Source of the DNA: JAICXG01 sp036825615
GTDB lineage: Bacteria > Verrucomicrobiota > Verrucomicrobiia > Chthoniobacterales > UBA10450
Assembly (NCBI GenBank): GCA_036825615.1
Contig: DAISXY010000004.1
Span: 1-64,000 of the forward strand
Direction: 5' to 3'
DNA length: 64,000 nt
The notes under the pieces are model-generated. The model did not search any database. It was not told the DNA's origin and worked only from the letters and a program-made list of their open reading frames with translations. Positions 23,468 to 32,251 of this stretch are shown in pieces; the first letter of the stretch is position 1; every line of letters begins with the position of its first letter. The translations under genes were made by a program, and so were the position numbers.

Positions 23468-23473
23468 CTCCTT
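23468..23473 (-). promoter_or_regulatory. Ribosome binding site of the SelW-like gene
   Basis: AAGGAG lies six bases before ATG 23461 on the minus strand, inside GAGAAAGGAGCGAGCG. It supports real translation of the UGA-containing frame. Confidence 0.75.
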
Positions 23474-23589
23474 TCTCTTGACGAGCGTAGCGGGAAGAGA
23501 AGCAGGGTCAAGTTGGAGCAGCGCGGCCTTACGCCGCTGGGTGTGACATTCCCCGGCGGCCCGAGTGCGAGTCGGCTCCGAGCGACCGA

Positions 23590-25404
23590 TTAGGCGGCGG
23601 CGGCGTTTTGGGCCCGCTTGCGGGCGGTGGCGTCGAGGATGCGTTTGCGGAGGCGCAAGGACTTAGGGGTGGCTTCGACGTATTCGTCGGCGTCGATGTA
23701 TTCGATCGCTCGCTCCAGGCTCATTTTCAGCGGCGCTTCGAGCTGAATGCCTTTGCCTTCGCCCTGGCTGCGCATGTTCGTCAGATGTTTCGCTTTGCAG
23801 GGATTGACCGGGAGATCTTCGGGGCGGGCGTTCTCGCCCACGATCATGCCGGCATAAATTTCCTCCTGCGGCCCGATGAAAAGTTTGCCCCGCTCCTGGA
23901 TGTTGTTGAGCGCGTAGGCGGTGCTGATGCCGCCTTCCATCGAGACCATGACGCCCCGGTTCCGGCCCTCGATTTCGCCGCGATAGGAGACGTATTCGCG
24001 GAAAAGATGGCTCATGATTCCCTCGCCCCGGGTCAGGTTCACAAGATCCGTCTCGAAACCAATCAGGCCGCGCGTGGGGATGATCGCTTCGACTGAGACG
24101 CGGTTGGCGTGGTGATCCATCGCTGTGACTTCGCCTTTGCGGCCGGCGATGTCCTGCAACACGTCGCCCAGGTTATCGTTAGGCACCTCGACGTAGAGGT
24201 TCTCCATCGGCTCGAGCAGGTTGCCGTTTTCATCCCGGTGAAAAATGACCTCCGGACGCGAGACCATCACTTCGTAACCTTCGCGGCGCATTTGCTCGAC
24301 CAGGATGGCAATCTGCATTTCGCCACGGGCGTTGATCTCGAAAGCGCCCGCCGTTTCGGTGTCGCTCACCTGGATGGAAACGTTGCCGCGCGTTTCCCGG
24401 ATGAGGCGCTCGCGAATGTGGCGGGCCGTGACGAACTTGCCTTCCCGCCCGGCAAAGGGGGAATCGTTGACGAGGATGCGCATCCGGATGGTAGGCGGAT
24501 CGATGTCGACGAATTGAAGCGGCGCGCGTTCCTCGCGATCGGTGAGCGTTTCGCCGATGTAGACTTCCTCAAAGCCAGTGAGACCGACGATCTCTCCGGC
24601 GTTGGCGTGTTCGGTCTCGACCTGTTGCAGGCCGTGGTAGGTGAAAAGGGCGGTGACAGTGCCGCGTTCACGTCGACCGTCGCGATGGATGCAAACGATC
24701 GAATCGCCTTTCGCGACCCGCCCGCTCACGATCCGCCCGAGCGCGATCCGGCCGAGGTAATCGCTGTAGTCGAGGTTTGAGACGAGCATCTGGAAATAGG
24801 TCTCGGTGGCAGGCGGCGGAGGCGGGACGTGGCGCACGATCGCTTCGAAGAGCGGGGTCATGTCCTCGCTATCCTCGTGCAGCTCGCGCATCGCGAAACC
24901 GTTTTTCGCGCTCGCATAGATAATGGGAAAATCGAGTTGCTCGTCGTTTGCCTTCAGCTCGACAAAAAGGTCGAAGACCATGTCGAGCACCTGGTGCGGG
25001 CGGGCGTTCTCACGATCGATCTTGTTGATGACCACGATCGGCTTGGCCTTGTTCTCGAGCGCTTTCTTGAGCACAAACCGGGTCTGCGCCTGCGGACCGT
25101 CGTGCGCATCCACGACGAGCAAGACGCCATCAACCATCTTCATGATGCGCTCGACTTCGCCGCCAAAATCGGCATGGCCCGGCGTGTCGACAATGTTGAT
25201 GCGGTAGCCGTTCCAATTGAAGGCGGCGTTCTTGGCCCGGATCGTGATTCCCTTCTCCCGTTCCAAGTCCATCGAGTCCATGACCCGTTCCTCGACCTTC
25301 TGATTGGAACGGAAGGTGCCCGACTGGCGCAGGAGTTGATCGACAAGCGTGGTCTTGCCGTGATCAACGTGCGCGATGATGGCGATGTTGCGGATCTTGT
25401 CCAT
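23590..25404 (-). CDS. typA: Ribosome-associated translational GTPase TypA/BipA
   Basis: TypA is an EF-G-like GTPase that binds 70S ribosomes and assists 50S maturation and growth under stress. The 604-residue protein shows G1 AHVDHGKTTLVDQLLRQSG, REKGITI, DTPGHADFGGEVERIMK and NKIDREN. The TypA-specific C-terminal part (about 300-604) includes RGLIGFETDLVNLTRGEG and ANMRSQGEGK-like text (HLTNMRSQGEGKGIQL). The length is normal for the family. It lies upstream of the SelW-like gene with a 128-base gap and may have its own promoter. Confidence 0.96.
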   Translation of the reverse strand: MDKIRNIAIIAHVDHGKTTLVDQLLRQSGTFRSNQKVEERVMDSMDLEREKGITIRAKNAAFNWNGYRINIVDTPGHADFGGEVERIMKMVDGVLLVVDAHDGPQAQTRFVLKKALENKAKPIVVINKIDRENARPHQVLDMVFDLFVELKANDEQLDFPIIYASAKNGFAMRELHEDSEDMTPLFEAIVRHVPPPPPATETYFQMLVSNLDYSDYLGRIALGRIVSGRVAKGDSIVCIHRDGRRERGTVTALFTYHGLQQVETEHANAGEIVGLTGFEEVYIGETLTDREERAPLQFVDIDPPTIRMRILVNDSPFAGREGKFVTARHIRERLIRETRGNVSIQVSDTETAGAFEINARGEMQIAILVEQMRREGYEVMVSRPEVIFHRDENGNLLEPMENLYVEVPNDNLGDVLQDIAGRKGEVTAMDHHANRVSVEAIIPTRGLIGFETDLVNLTRGEGIMSHLFREYVSYRGEIEGRNRGVMVSMEGGISTAYALNNIQERGKLFIGPQEEIYAGMIVGENARPEDLPVNPCKAKHLTNMRSQGEGKGIQLEAPLKMSLERAIEYIDADEYVEATPKSLRLRKRILDATARKRAQNAAAA

Positions 25405-25502
25405 GAGACATGCTCGGGGGAGGGCCGGGGTCAGCGCCCCCGGCTACAACGGGGTGCAGAATATGGATGCACCGGGGTGAAGCGTCAACCGCCCGAAAAG
25501 CA

Positions 25503-25530
25503 AACGGCAGGCCATTGCTGGCCTGCCGTT
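25503..25530 (-). terminator. Rho-independent terminator of the S8 peptidase gene
   Basis: A perfect 12-bp stem AACGGCAGGCCA/TGGCCTGCCGTT with a four-base loop lies 23 bases beyond the peptidase stop. On the minus strand it is followed by TTGCTTTTCG. Confidence 0.75.
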
Positions 25531-25552
25531 GCATTGCTGATCCGTAACTCGG

Positions 25553-28504
25553 TTATTTCGGAGCGTGGCGCACCGCGGCCTCCGCGTTGATGAAGCCGAA
25601 ACCATCGGTTGGGCTGTAGCCGTTCCCGACACGGTTTTTGATCACGCCGCTGAAGGTAGCGCCGGTGGAGGTTGTGCCACTGAAGGTCATGCCCTTGCTC
25701 GTGGCTGTTCCGTCGGGCAAGAGCAGTTCGCCACCGAAGAGGTCGGCCTGAGTGAAGGAGGTCGAGGTAGCTCCTCCGTCCGGCCCGATGCCATTGGTGA
25801 CCTGACGATTGTGCTGCGGGCCGTGACCGACGGTGAATCGCACCGTCTTGCCATCGGTGAAGCTATCGTTGGCAAAGTTCAGAGCCATGGTCCACCACTG
25901 ACCGGCGACTGAAGGCAGCGGGGCCTGATTGCTGAAGGAGGCACTGATATCTCCGGCACTTACATCTGAGTCACCGACCGTGAACGCCTTCGTATTCGGC
26001 TGCCAGACGATACCGGGATAGACGTTGCTGAAATAGGTGTTGTTGAGATCAAGACCGTTGTTACCACCGGTGGTGTTGCCCGCCGTCGCGGCCGTTCCTT
26101 CGGGGTTGAAGGTGATGCTGGTGACGGCACCCGGCCCCTTGTAAGTGAGGGTGAGGTGATTGACGTTATTCACGCCGGAACTCGGGTTAAGACCCAGGTC
26201 AGTCTCGGCCGTAAATATCACGACGCCGCCATCGGTTGTCTGGGCGCGTCCGAACGCATGGTTCGGATCCAGGTCGTGCGAGTAGGTCGAGTTGTGCAGG
26301 ATGGTCATCATGTCACTCGGAGTTACACTGCCCGGACCGCCATAGGCCTCGAGGACAAGCGCTGCGATAGCGCCGGCATGCGGCGAGGCCGCGCTCGTGC
26401 CGTAGAAATTCGGCTTGGTATCGAGGTCTCCAACATCATCGCCTCCAAAGAAGGAGTTATTAGCCCCATCGGCCGCGGCGACGCCGGGCTGGAGACGCAC
26501 TTCCGGAGTGCTAAGGCGGTTGCCCATGTTATCAAAGTAAACCGTGGCCGGACCAGGCGAGGTGAAGTATTCCGGAATGCTCATCCGGAAAACGCTGTAG
26601 GCCGCGACGCCGTTGCAGCCGTTCGCCATCGCATGCCCCTTGGTGTTCGGAGTGTTGACGGTGAAGTATTCCGCCGGGCCGATACCGGAAAGGCCATTGC
26701 CGCGGATAATCCAGCGGATGTGGGTGGCCGGCTGCGGCGCAGTCGGGATACTCGAGCGGGCGATCACGTACTGGACCTTGGTTTCGCCCGATTTCGGAGC
26801 GGTGACACCGAACTCGAACGGAATGTTGGTCGCGTAGTTATTAGTCGTAAGCGAGCTTGATGAGAGATAGTTACCTTCCAGGTCAAACACCAGAAGGTTA
26901 AAATCAGTCGTCAGCTGCGGGTTAAAACCATTGTAAACGTTGACGGTGAAGGCACCCATGGTGCCGCCGAAGCTATCTACGATGATCGTGTAGGCACCAG
27001 TCACAGGAGGATAAAGGTTAATGGTCTCATCCGTGCCGGTATCCTGATGATCGACAATGATGACTCCGTTCGGGTCCTTGATCGTCACGATGGCATCGAA
27101 CGAGCTGCCTTCTTCAGCAGTCACGGTGATAACATAGTTCTGACCAGCGGTGAGAGAGGGGGTGGTGAAAGTCAATTCCATGTTCGTGTAAACCGCGTGG
27201 GCCGTGTAGATCGGGTTGGGATCGAAGTTCAAAATCTGATTATAAGGATCGTCCCACTGGAAGTTGGTTGCCGGTTCACCTGAGGCGAGAACGTTGACCG
27301 TTTGGGCGATATCCTGCTGGCCCGGATTGGGGTTGAAGTTGTGGAACCCGCCTTGGTAAAGCTCGGTTGGAACCCCATCGAGCTTGATGTTTGTGCCATC
27401 GAGCGCGCCGGGGCCATTAGGAACAAAGCGAAAGTCTGAGTCATAGTCATAGGTGCCGATGTCATTGCCGGCGGAGGAGAAATAACTTACTCCGGCATTA
27501 AAGACATCGTTCACCGCCTGGCTAATGAGACCATCTTCAAAGAAAGGTTCGTCGCTATAACCGACATCATCGCAAATGACATCAGCCTTGAAGCCTTTCT
27601 GGATGTCGGGCGGATATTCGAAACCGGGCAGGGCGGCGAGGGCGCGAATGTTGTTGGCGAAGTTGACTTCGCCGCCGTTCGCAGTGGCAAAGCCAAGTCG
27701 CGCTTTGGGCGCCATCTTGTAACCGATCTGGGTCATGGCACGCCCTTCATCGGTCCCGGGAAGATCCTGCAGGATCACGACTTCCTGGCTGTTGATCGGG
27801 TTGCCGGGGCCGGGAAGATCAAAGTTACTAACATCGGTCGAGGTGTTGCCAATGCTATCGGAGATGAAACCAATACTGATCCCGGAACCCTCGTAGTCAT
27901 GTCGGGCCGAAGGGTTATAGAACTTATTAATCTGATCCACCCGATGCTGGTACACCCCCTGGTCATCAACCGTGCCGAGCAGAGGAAGCGTGGCGCCAAC
28001 CTGAATACCGCCGCCAGCCGGGGGACGATTTAGCTCCGGTTTCAGACCGAGCCTGACTGAGCGCACCTCGCGCATGTTACCAAGAGCCGGGACATCATCG
28101 AGCGAGATATATCCTTCTACGACACCGACACCACGATAGGTCTTATCCAGCGCGGTAAGAGTGAAGGAGGCGAAACGCTTCTGCAGAATCGCAGCGAGCT
28201 GTTCTGCATTCACCGCCTTGCTCCTGGGATGAATGTCGACCAGGAAACGGCCGGTGCCTTCTTCCTGGATGCCGAATTGCGCGTAGTTGGCCGCGCGCTG
28301 TGTTGCATAACCATCGTAGAGGGTAGATGGCGCGAGACCTTTGGCAGCCTGATCCTTTTGGATCTGATTGCTTTCAACCAGCGCGTCGAGGCCGCCGGCG
28401 AGGTTCTGTGGGATTGGCCTCGCTTGAAGAGAAGCGGCCGCGAAGGCAAGGCAAAGCAGCGCGGTCGTGAAGGCAAAGCGCCTTCGGCTGAGGATTGGAG
28501 TCAT
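25553..28504 (-). CDS. Secreted S8-type (subtilisin-like) peptidase with PPC domain
   Basis: This large exported protein of 983 residues starts at ATG 28504, with the signal peptide RRRFAFTTALLCLAFAAASLQA; a start at 28585 would add 27 residues. The peptidase region begins around residue 190. An Asp motif SGISIGFISDSIGN is followed by DEGRAMTQIGYKMAPKA and later by the Ser motif FYGTSAASPHAGAIAALVLEAY. The position normally held by the His motif HGT reads EGR, so the triad may be Ser-Asp-Glu as in sedolisins, or the enzyme is inactive. Inserted in the catalytic region is a pre-peptidase C-terminal-like beta domain (AGQNYVITVTAEEGSSFDAIVTI). The end carries another beta domain without known family. 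Extracellular protein degradation is inferred. Confidence 0.82.
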   Translation of the reverse strand: MTPILSRRRFAFTTALLCLAFAAASLQARPIPQNLAGGLDALVESNQIQKDQAAKGLAPSTLYDGYATQRAANYAQFGIQEEGTGRFLVDIHPRSKAVNAEQLAAILQKRFASFTLTALDKTYRGVGVVEGYISLDDVPALGNMREVRSVRLGLKPELNRPPAGGGIQVGATLPLLGTVDDQGVYQHRVDQINKFYNPSARHDYEGSGISIGFISDSIGNTSTDVSNFDLPGPGNPINSQEVVILQDLPGTDEGRAMTQIGYKMAPKARLGFATANGGEVNFANNIRALAALPGFEYPPDIQKGFKADVICDDVGYSDEPFFEDGLISQAVNDVFNAGVSYFSSAGNDIGTYDYDSDFRFVPNGPGALDGTNIKLDGVPTELYQGGFHNFNPNPGQQDIAQTVNVLASGEPATNFQWDDPYNQILNFDPNPIYTAHAVYTNMELTFTTPSLTAGQNYVITVTAEEGSSFDAIVTIKDPNGVIIVDHQDTGTDETINLYPPVTGAYTIIVDSFGGTMGAFTVNVYNGFNPQLTTDFNLLVFDLEGNYLSSSSLTTNNYATNIPFEFGVTAPKSGETKVQYVIARSSIPTAPQPATHIRWIIRGNGLSGIGPAEYFTVNTPNTKGHAMANGCNGVAAYSVFRMSIPEYFTSPGPATVYFDNMGNRLSTPEVRLQPGVAAADGANNSFFGGDDVGDLDTKPNFYGTSAASPHAGAIAALVLEAYGGPGSVTPSDMMTILHNSTYSHDLDPNHAFGRAQTTDGGVVIFTAETDLGLNPSSGVNNVNHLTLTYKGPGAVTSITFNPEGTAATAGNTTGGNNGLDLNNTYFSNVYPGIVWQPNTKAFTVGDSDVSAGDISASFSNQAPLPSVAGQWWTMALNFANDSFTDGKTVRFTVGHGPQHNRQVTNGIGPDGGATSTSFTQADLFGGELLLPDGTATSKGMTFSGTTSTGATFSGVIKNRVGNGYSPTDGFGFINAEAAVRHAPK

Positions 28505-28569
28505 GCTTTTTTCTATTTTGGAGTTGATGTGGCCCGATGCCATAGGCACGGGGATGAAGGGCGACGAGT

Positions 28570-28585
28570 ATGACAAATTTGTCAT
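28570..28585. promoter_or_regulatory. Perfect 16-bp palindrome upstream of the peptidase gene
   Basis: ATGACAAATTTGTCAT is a perfect palindrome 66 bases before the peptidase start at 28504, standing out in GC-rich DNA. The half-site TGACA is typical of operators for dimeric repressors. No regulator gene is adjacent, so the cognate protein is unknown. Confidence 0.5.
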
Positions 28586-28613
28586 GCACGCTGCAAGCGA
28601 AATCTCGCCAATT

Positions 28614-28693
28614 ACCTCCCTTGCTTTCCGAGCAAGCCCCCAGAGGTCGGGAGCAGGCTTAAAGCGAAGCCGCTTTTCGTCTGTCGCACTCCC
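28614..28693 (-). ncRNA. Structured RNA candidate in the leader of the peptidase gene
   Basis: On the minus strand the 316-base gap before the peptidase holds consecutive stems. GGGAG/CTCCC (28689-28693 with 28649-28653) encloses a perfect hairpin AAAGCG-loop-CGCTTT (28661-28676). Then ACCTC/GAGGT (28643-28647 with 28614-28618) encloses AGCAAG/CTTGCT. It resembles no riboswitch I can name. It could be a structured leader, a small RNA or simply two terminators. Confidence 0.35.
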
Positions 28694-28779
28694 TGAGCAT
28701 AGCCGTGTTCTTCCGCCTCGTTAGGCAACCGCGTGACCTGGCTCGGGCGAAAAAAGCGTATTGGGGCAGGTTTGTCGAG

Positions 28780-28807
28780 GATTTTTCTCGCGACTTCGAG
28801 AAAAATC
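28780..28807 (-). terminator. Hairpin after ispG, possible terminator
   Basis: The perfect 11-bp stem GATTTTTCTCG/CGAGAAAAATC has a six-base loop and lies 14 bases beyond the ispG stop. The stem itself carries the T-run on one side and there is no separate T-tract after it, so termination efficiency is uncertain. Confidence 0.5.
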
Positions 28808-28820
28808 GCCTGGCCCGCTG

Positions 28821-30758
28821 TTAAACGATCGCTTCAGCCGGCTCCGACCGGGCGCTCTCTACTGGCGGGTCGACCCATTTGCCGTGCTCGCGAATCAGGT
28901 CCTTAAGACGATCGACCGCCTCGGCTTCGGGGATATTGAATTTCACCGCGGTCTTGCCGACGTAAAGGTTCACCTTGCCCGGCGCGCCGCCGACGTAACC
29001 GAAATCGGCATCGGCCATTTCGCCCGGCCCATTCACGATACAACCCATGATGGCAAGCTTGACGCCCTTGAGATGGGCGGTGGCAGCTTTGATTTTCGCG
29101 GTCGTGGTCTGGAGATTGAACAAGGTGCGGCCGCACGAGGGACAGGCGACGTAATCGGTCTTGAAAATGCGGGTGCCGGCGGCCTGGAGGATGTTGTAGG
29201 ACAAACGCATCGCCTGTCCCGGGGCTTCTTCGCCGCACACGAGGATAGCATCGCCGATCCCGTCGCAGAGTAGCGCGCCGATGTTGGTGGAGGCGGTAAG
29301 GAGGTTGCGCAGGAAATCAGAATGCCCCGTCATCCCGAGCGAAGTCGAGGGATCCCGCTGGGTTTCCTGAACGGCAACGCCACGGGATTCCTCGACTTCG
29401 TTGCGCTTAGCTCCACTGCGCTCGGAATGACGGAAAACGTCCTTTAACAAAATCGGATGACGCGGCTCGAGTTTCGCCGCGAGGAGCCGATAGGCAGTGA
29501 TGACTGGGAGATCGACGGCGTCGCGCACCGCAACCAGTTGCGGAGTCGTTCGGCTATTTAGATGCGCAAGTTCTTCGTCGTTGCAGGGGTCGATTTCCAC
29601 CACCGCGGAGTTTTCATAAATGAACTCCGGTTTGTAATCCCCCATCCGCTCGATCTTGTGCGCGATTTTCTCGAAGTTGTTTCGGCGAATTGCAACCCGA
29701 ACGAGTTCATCGCCGCCAAGCGCGATTGCGCTGCCGGCATCAACACCTCCGGCTCCAAGCGTTTTGCTCGGGCGGCGCTGATAAGAAAACGGGTCCCAGC
29801 TGTAGCGGCGGTCTGTGACCGCCGGCATCTGTGCTCGCTCCGCGTTCCGGCGGTCACAGACCGCCGCTACAAGTGCTTTTGCGACCGGGATCTCGTGAAC
29901 GCTGTCTTCAGTCAAAGAAACGCGAATCGTGTCGCCAATGCCATCGTGGAGGAGCGAACCGATCCCGATCGCGCTTTTGATCCGGCCGTCCTCACCTTCA
30001 CCCGCCTCGGTCACGCCGAGATGGAGCGGGTAATTCCAATCCGACCCTTCTTCCTCAAGCCGCGCAACGAGCAAGCGATAGGCTGCGATCATCACTTTCG
30101 GGTTGCTCGCCTTCATGGAGAAAAGGAAATCGTGGTAGCCGAGGTCGCGGGCGATGCGGGCAAACTCGAGCGCGCTTTCCACCATCCCGAGCGGCGTGTC
30201 GCCGTAGCGGTTCATGATCCGGTCGCTGAGCGAGCCGTGATTGGTCCCGATGCGCATCGCGATCCCGCGCTCCTGGCAAAGCCTGACGAGCGGCGTAAAA
30301 CGTTGGCGGATCCGCTCCAGCTCGGCCGCGTACTGCTCGTCGGTGTATTCGACGATCTTGAACTTTTTTGAGTCGGCGTAGTTGCCGGGATTGATCCGGA
30401 CCTTGTCGACCCACTTGGCCGCCTCCATCGCCGCTTCGGGTTTGAAATGGATGTCCGCGACGATCGGCACCTCGCAGCCCCGCTCGCGCAACCCGTGCAC
30501 GATGTGCTGCAAGTTCGCCGCGTCCTTCACCGTGGGCGCGGTGATGCGCACGATTTCGCAACCGACTTCGGCGAGTTCAATCGTCTGCGCGATCGAGGCC
30601 TCGGTGTCCATTGTGTCGCACGTGATCATGGACTGGACCCGGATGGGATTGTCGCCGCCGATCCCGACCCGCCCGACCATGACCTGGCGTGAGCGGCGAC
30701 GCTTCGACCGAAAGATGTCGCTGGAATGGCTCAGAGCGGACACAACGAAAGATAGCAA
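28821..30758 (-). CDS. ispG: 4-hydroxy-3-methylbut-2-enyl diphosphate synthase, long chlamydia/plastid type
   Basis: IspG (GcpE) is the Fe-S enzyme of the penultimate MEP-pathway step. The 645-residue length, against about 370-400 in most bacteria, identifies the three-domain form found in plastids, Chlamydiae and other PVC bacteria. N-terminal TIM-barrel motifs are NPIRVQSMITCDTMDTEAS and VADIHFKPEAAMEAAKWVDKVRINPGNY. The C-terminal [4Fe-4S] domain has ACPSCGRTLFN and IMGCIVNGPGEMADADFGYVGG with three Cys ligands. Two repeats lie in frame in the extra region. A 71-bp inverted repeat (29801-29871, residues about 296-319) encodes VCDRR and VTDRR stretches, and element A copy 3 (29329-29431, residues about 443-477) encodes HSERSGAKRNEVEESRG. 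It is the last gene of the cdsA-dxr-rseP-ispG cluster. Confidence 0.95.
   Translation of the reverse strand: MLSFVVSALSHSSDIFRSKRRRSRQVMVGRVGIGGDNPIRVQSMITCDTMDTEASIAQTIELAEVGCEIVRITAPTVKDAANLQHIVHGLRERGCEVPIVADIHFKPEAAMEAAKWVDKVRINPGNYADSKKFKIVEYTDEQYAAELERIRQRFTPLVRLCQERGIAMRIGTNHGSLSDRIMNRYGDTPLGMVESALEFARIARDLGYHDFLFSMKASNPKVMIAAYRLLVARLEEEGSDWNYPLHLGVTEAGEGEDGRIKSAIGIGSLLHDGIGDTIRVSLTEDSVHEIPVAKALVAAVCDRRNAERAQMPAVTDRRYSWDPFSYQRRPSKTLGAGGVDAGSAIALGGDELVRVAIRRNNFEKIAHKIERMGDYKPEFIYENSAVVEIDPCNDEELAHLNSRTTPQLVAVRDAVDLPVITAYRLLAAKLEPRHPILLKDVFRHSERSGAKRNEVEESRGVAVQETQRDPSTSLGMTGHSDFLRNLLTASTNIGALLCDGIGDAILVCGEEAPGQAMRLSYNILQAAGTRIFKTDYVACPSCGRTLFNLQTTTAKIKAATAHLKGVKLAIMGCIVNGPGEMADADFGYVGGAPGKVNLYVGKTAVKFNIPEAEAVDRLKDLIREHGKWVDPPVESARSEPAEAIV
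29329..29431. repeat. Inverted-repeat element A, copy 3 (inside ispG)
   Basis: It opens GTCATCCCGAGCGAAGTCGA, closes with GCGCTCGGAATGAC, and lies wholly inside ispG in frame, adding about 35 codons. The right half contains the TCGACTTCGTTGCG variant of the consensus inner end. Confidence 0.85.
29801..29871. repeat. 71-bp perfect inverted repeat (element C) inside ispG
   Basis: A 25-base arm starting TGTAGCGGCGGTCTGTGACC (29801-29825) is exactly inverted at 29847-29871, with a 21-base spacer. Each arm is itself a hairpin (CGGCGGTC-TGT-GACCGCCG). It is in frame within ispG. No second copy was noticed in the window. Confidence 0.85.
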
Positions 30759-30792
30759 AGCATAGAGGCTTTGCCCGCAAAACGGGAACCGG

Positions 30793-32199
30793 CTACGGCC
30801 GGGCCGCCTTCGGGGTTGGATTAGGCGGCGCGGCTTCGCGTTTTCCGCCTAACCAGTCGCCGACATCGAAGAAGCTGATGTAACAGATGTAGCCGATGAT
30901 GAGCACCGCGCAGGCGGTCTGCACCACTTCGAGGACGCGAATGTTGACCGGCTTGCGGCGCACCGCTTCGACGAGCGCCAGGACAATATGCCCGCCGTCG
31001 AGCACCGGAATCGGGAGCAGATTCAGGATCGCGAGATTGACGTTGAGGATGACGCTGAACCACAAGGCCAATTGCCAGCCCCATTCATTTTCGAAGAGCA
31101 AATAGTAGATGCGGAAAATGCCGACCGGGCCGCTCAGATGCTGCAACTTCACGTCCGATTTCGGCGACGCGACCGCGCCGATCGTGTCGAGTGTGCTCGT
31201 GACGCTGTTGTAAACCTGTTCGACCGGGTTCGGGTGAGTCATTGTCATGCGGCCAGCCGTGTCCCATGCGATCCCGATCCGGGGCGTTTTTTCTTTCGGC
31301 AAAACTTCGGGCGTAACGCTGACCTGAAGCGACTGCACCCCGCGCCGGACGTCGAGGGTGATTGGTTGGCCGGGATGTTGTTCAATGAAGGCACCGAGCG
31401 CGATCGGGCTGTAGATATGCTGCCCGTTGAACCCTTCGATGACGTCGCCGTGCTTGAGACCAGCGGCCGCCGCCGGAGTCTTCGGCTGCACCTTGTCGAT
31501 CACCGGCGTGGTGGCGGGATAAATCAGGACCTGACGGACATTCTTGCGCCGCCAGCTGCTGCTCGGCGCGATGTAAGGAGTTACCTCCGTCTTGATCACG
31601 CGCCCGTTGCGCTCGACCACAAAGGGAATCGTCTCGCCCTCGCTCCGGATGACGTTCCAGGTGATGCTGTCGTTCATTCCCGAAAAGCGCGTCACGCGCT
31701 GGCCATCAACGGAGAGAATCTTGTCACCCGCTTCCAGACCGGCTTTCTCAGCCGGCGAATTTTTTTCCACATAACCGATCACCGTCGTGGTATCGGCTTC
31801 GCTCACTGGATGACCGATTGCCCAGACGATCCCGGCAAAGACAATCGCGAGGAGCAGGCTGAAGAGCGGCCCGGCGATCGCGACGATGATCTTGTCGAGG
31901 GCGGAGACCGGCGGGAGCTTGGCCCGGTCGGCGTCGGTCTCGCCTTCGATCATGTCCATCGGGGCCAGTTGCGGGAGAGCCACAAAGCCGCCGAGCGGGA
32001 GCGTGCCTAACGAATACTGGACACCGTTGATGGTCTTCTTCCAAATCGGTTTGCCAAACCAGACGCCGAACTTTTCGATCACCAGCCCGCGCCAGCGCGC
32101 GGCGAGGAAATGCCCGAGTTCGTGGACCACGATGAGGAGGTTAAAGAGCAGGATGACCTCGAGGAAAATGAAGAGAATGCGAAGGGCGTGGAGGAGCAT
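30793..32199 (-). CDS. rseP: RIP (site-2) zinc metalloprotease RseP
   Basis: RseP cleaves membrane-anchored anti-sigma factors and remnant signal peptides inside the inner membrane. The 468-residue protein has the first-helix zinc site VVHELGHFLAARW near residue 26. Two PDZ domains follow (about 130-300; NSPAEKAGLEAGDKILSVDG and PKTPAAAAGLKHGDVIEGFNG). The C-terminal motif LNLLPIPVLDGGHI contains the zinc-binding Asp. It sits between dxr and ispG, the usual arrangement in many bacteria. Confidence 0.95.
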   Translation of the reverse strand: MLLHALRILFIFLEVILLFNLLIVVHELGHFLAARWRGLVIEKFGVWFGKPIWKKTINGVQYSLGTLPLGGFVALPQLAPMDMIEGETDADRAKLPPVSALDKIIVAIAGPLFSLLLAIVFAGIVWAIGHPVSEADTTTVIGYVEKNSPAEKAGLEAGDKILSVDGQRVTRFSGMNDSITWNVIRSEGETIPFVVERNGRVIKTEVTPYIAPSSSWRRKNVRQVLIYPATTPVIDKVQPKTPAAAAGLKHGDVIEGFNGQHIYSPIALGAFIEQHPGQPITLDVRRGVQSLQVSVTPEVLPKEKTPRIGIAWDTAGRMTMTHPNPVEQVYNSVTSTLDTIGAVASPKSDVKLQHLSGPVGIFRIYYLLFENEWGWQLALWFSVILNVNLAILNLLPIPVLDGGHIVLALVEAVRRKPVNIRVLEVVQTACAVLIIGYICYISFFDVGDWLGGKREAAPPNPTPKAARP

Positions 32200-32208
32200 G
32201 ACGGAAAC

Positions 32209-32241
32209 GTGGATCGTGATCAGTGAATCGTGAATCGTGAG
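32209..32241. repeat. Heptamer repeat between rseP and dxr
   Basis: GTGGATCGTGATCAGTGAAT is followed by two more CGTGAAT units. It occupies most of the 52-base gap between dxr and rseP and shares its start with the runs at 816 (in uvrA) and 36026. Confidence 0.7.
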
Positions 32242-32251
32242 CGGAGCCGAC

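Larger units (their letters stand above)
28505..28820. other. 316-base intergenic region between peptidase and ispG
   Basis: The region contains the peptidase leader (palindrome 28570-28585, stems 28614-28693), one TCGTTAGGC at 28718-28726, and the hairpin at 28780-28807. No protein-coding frame with a convincing start or composition is seen. Confidence 0.7.

Noticed and set aside
23243..23593. Plus-strand ORF of 116 residues opposite the SelW-like gene
   Set aside because: No homology-like features; the minus-strand frame has a ribosome site and the CxxU motif.
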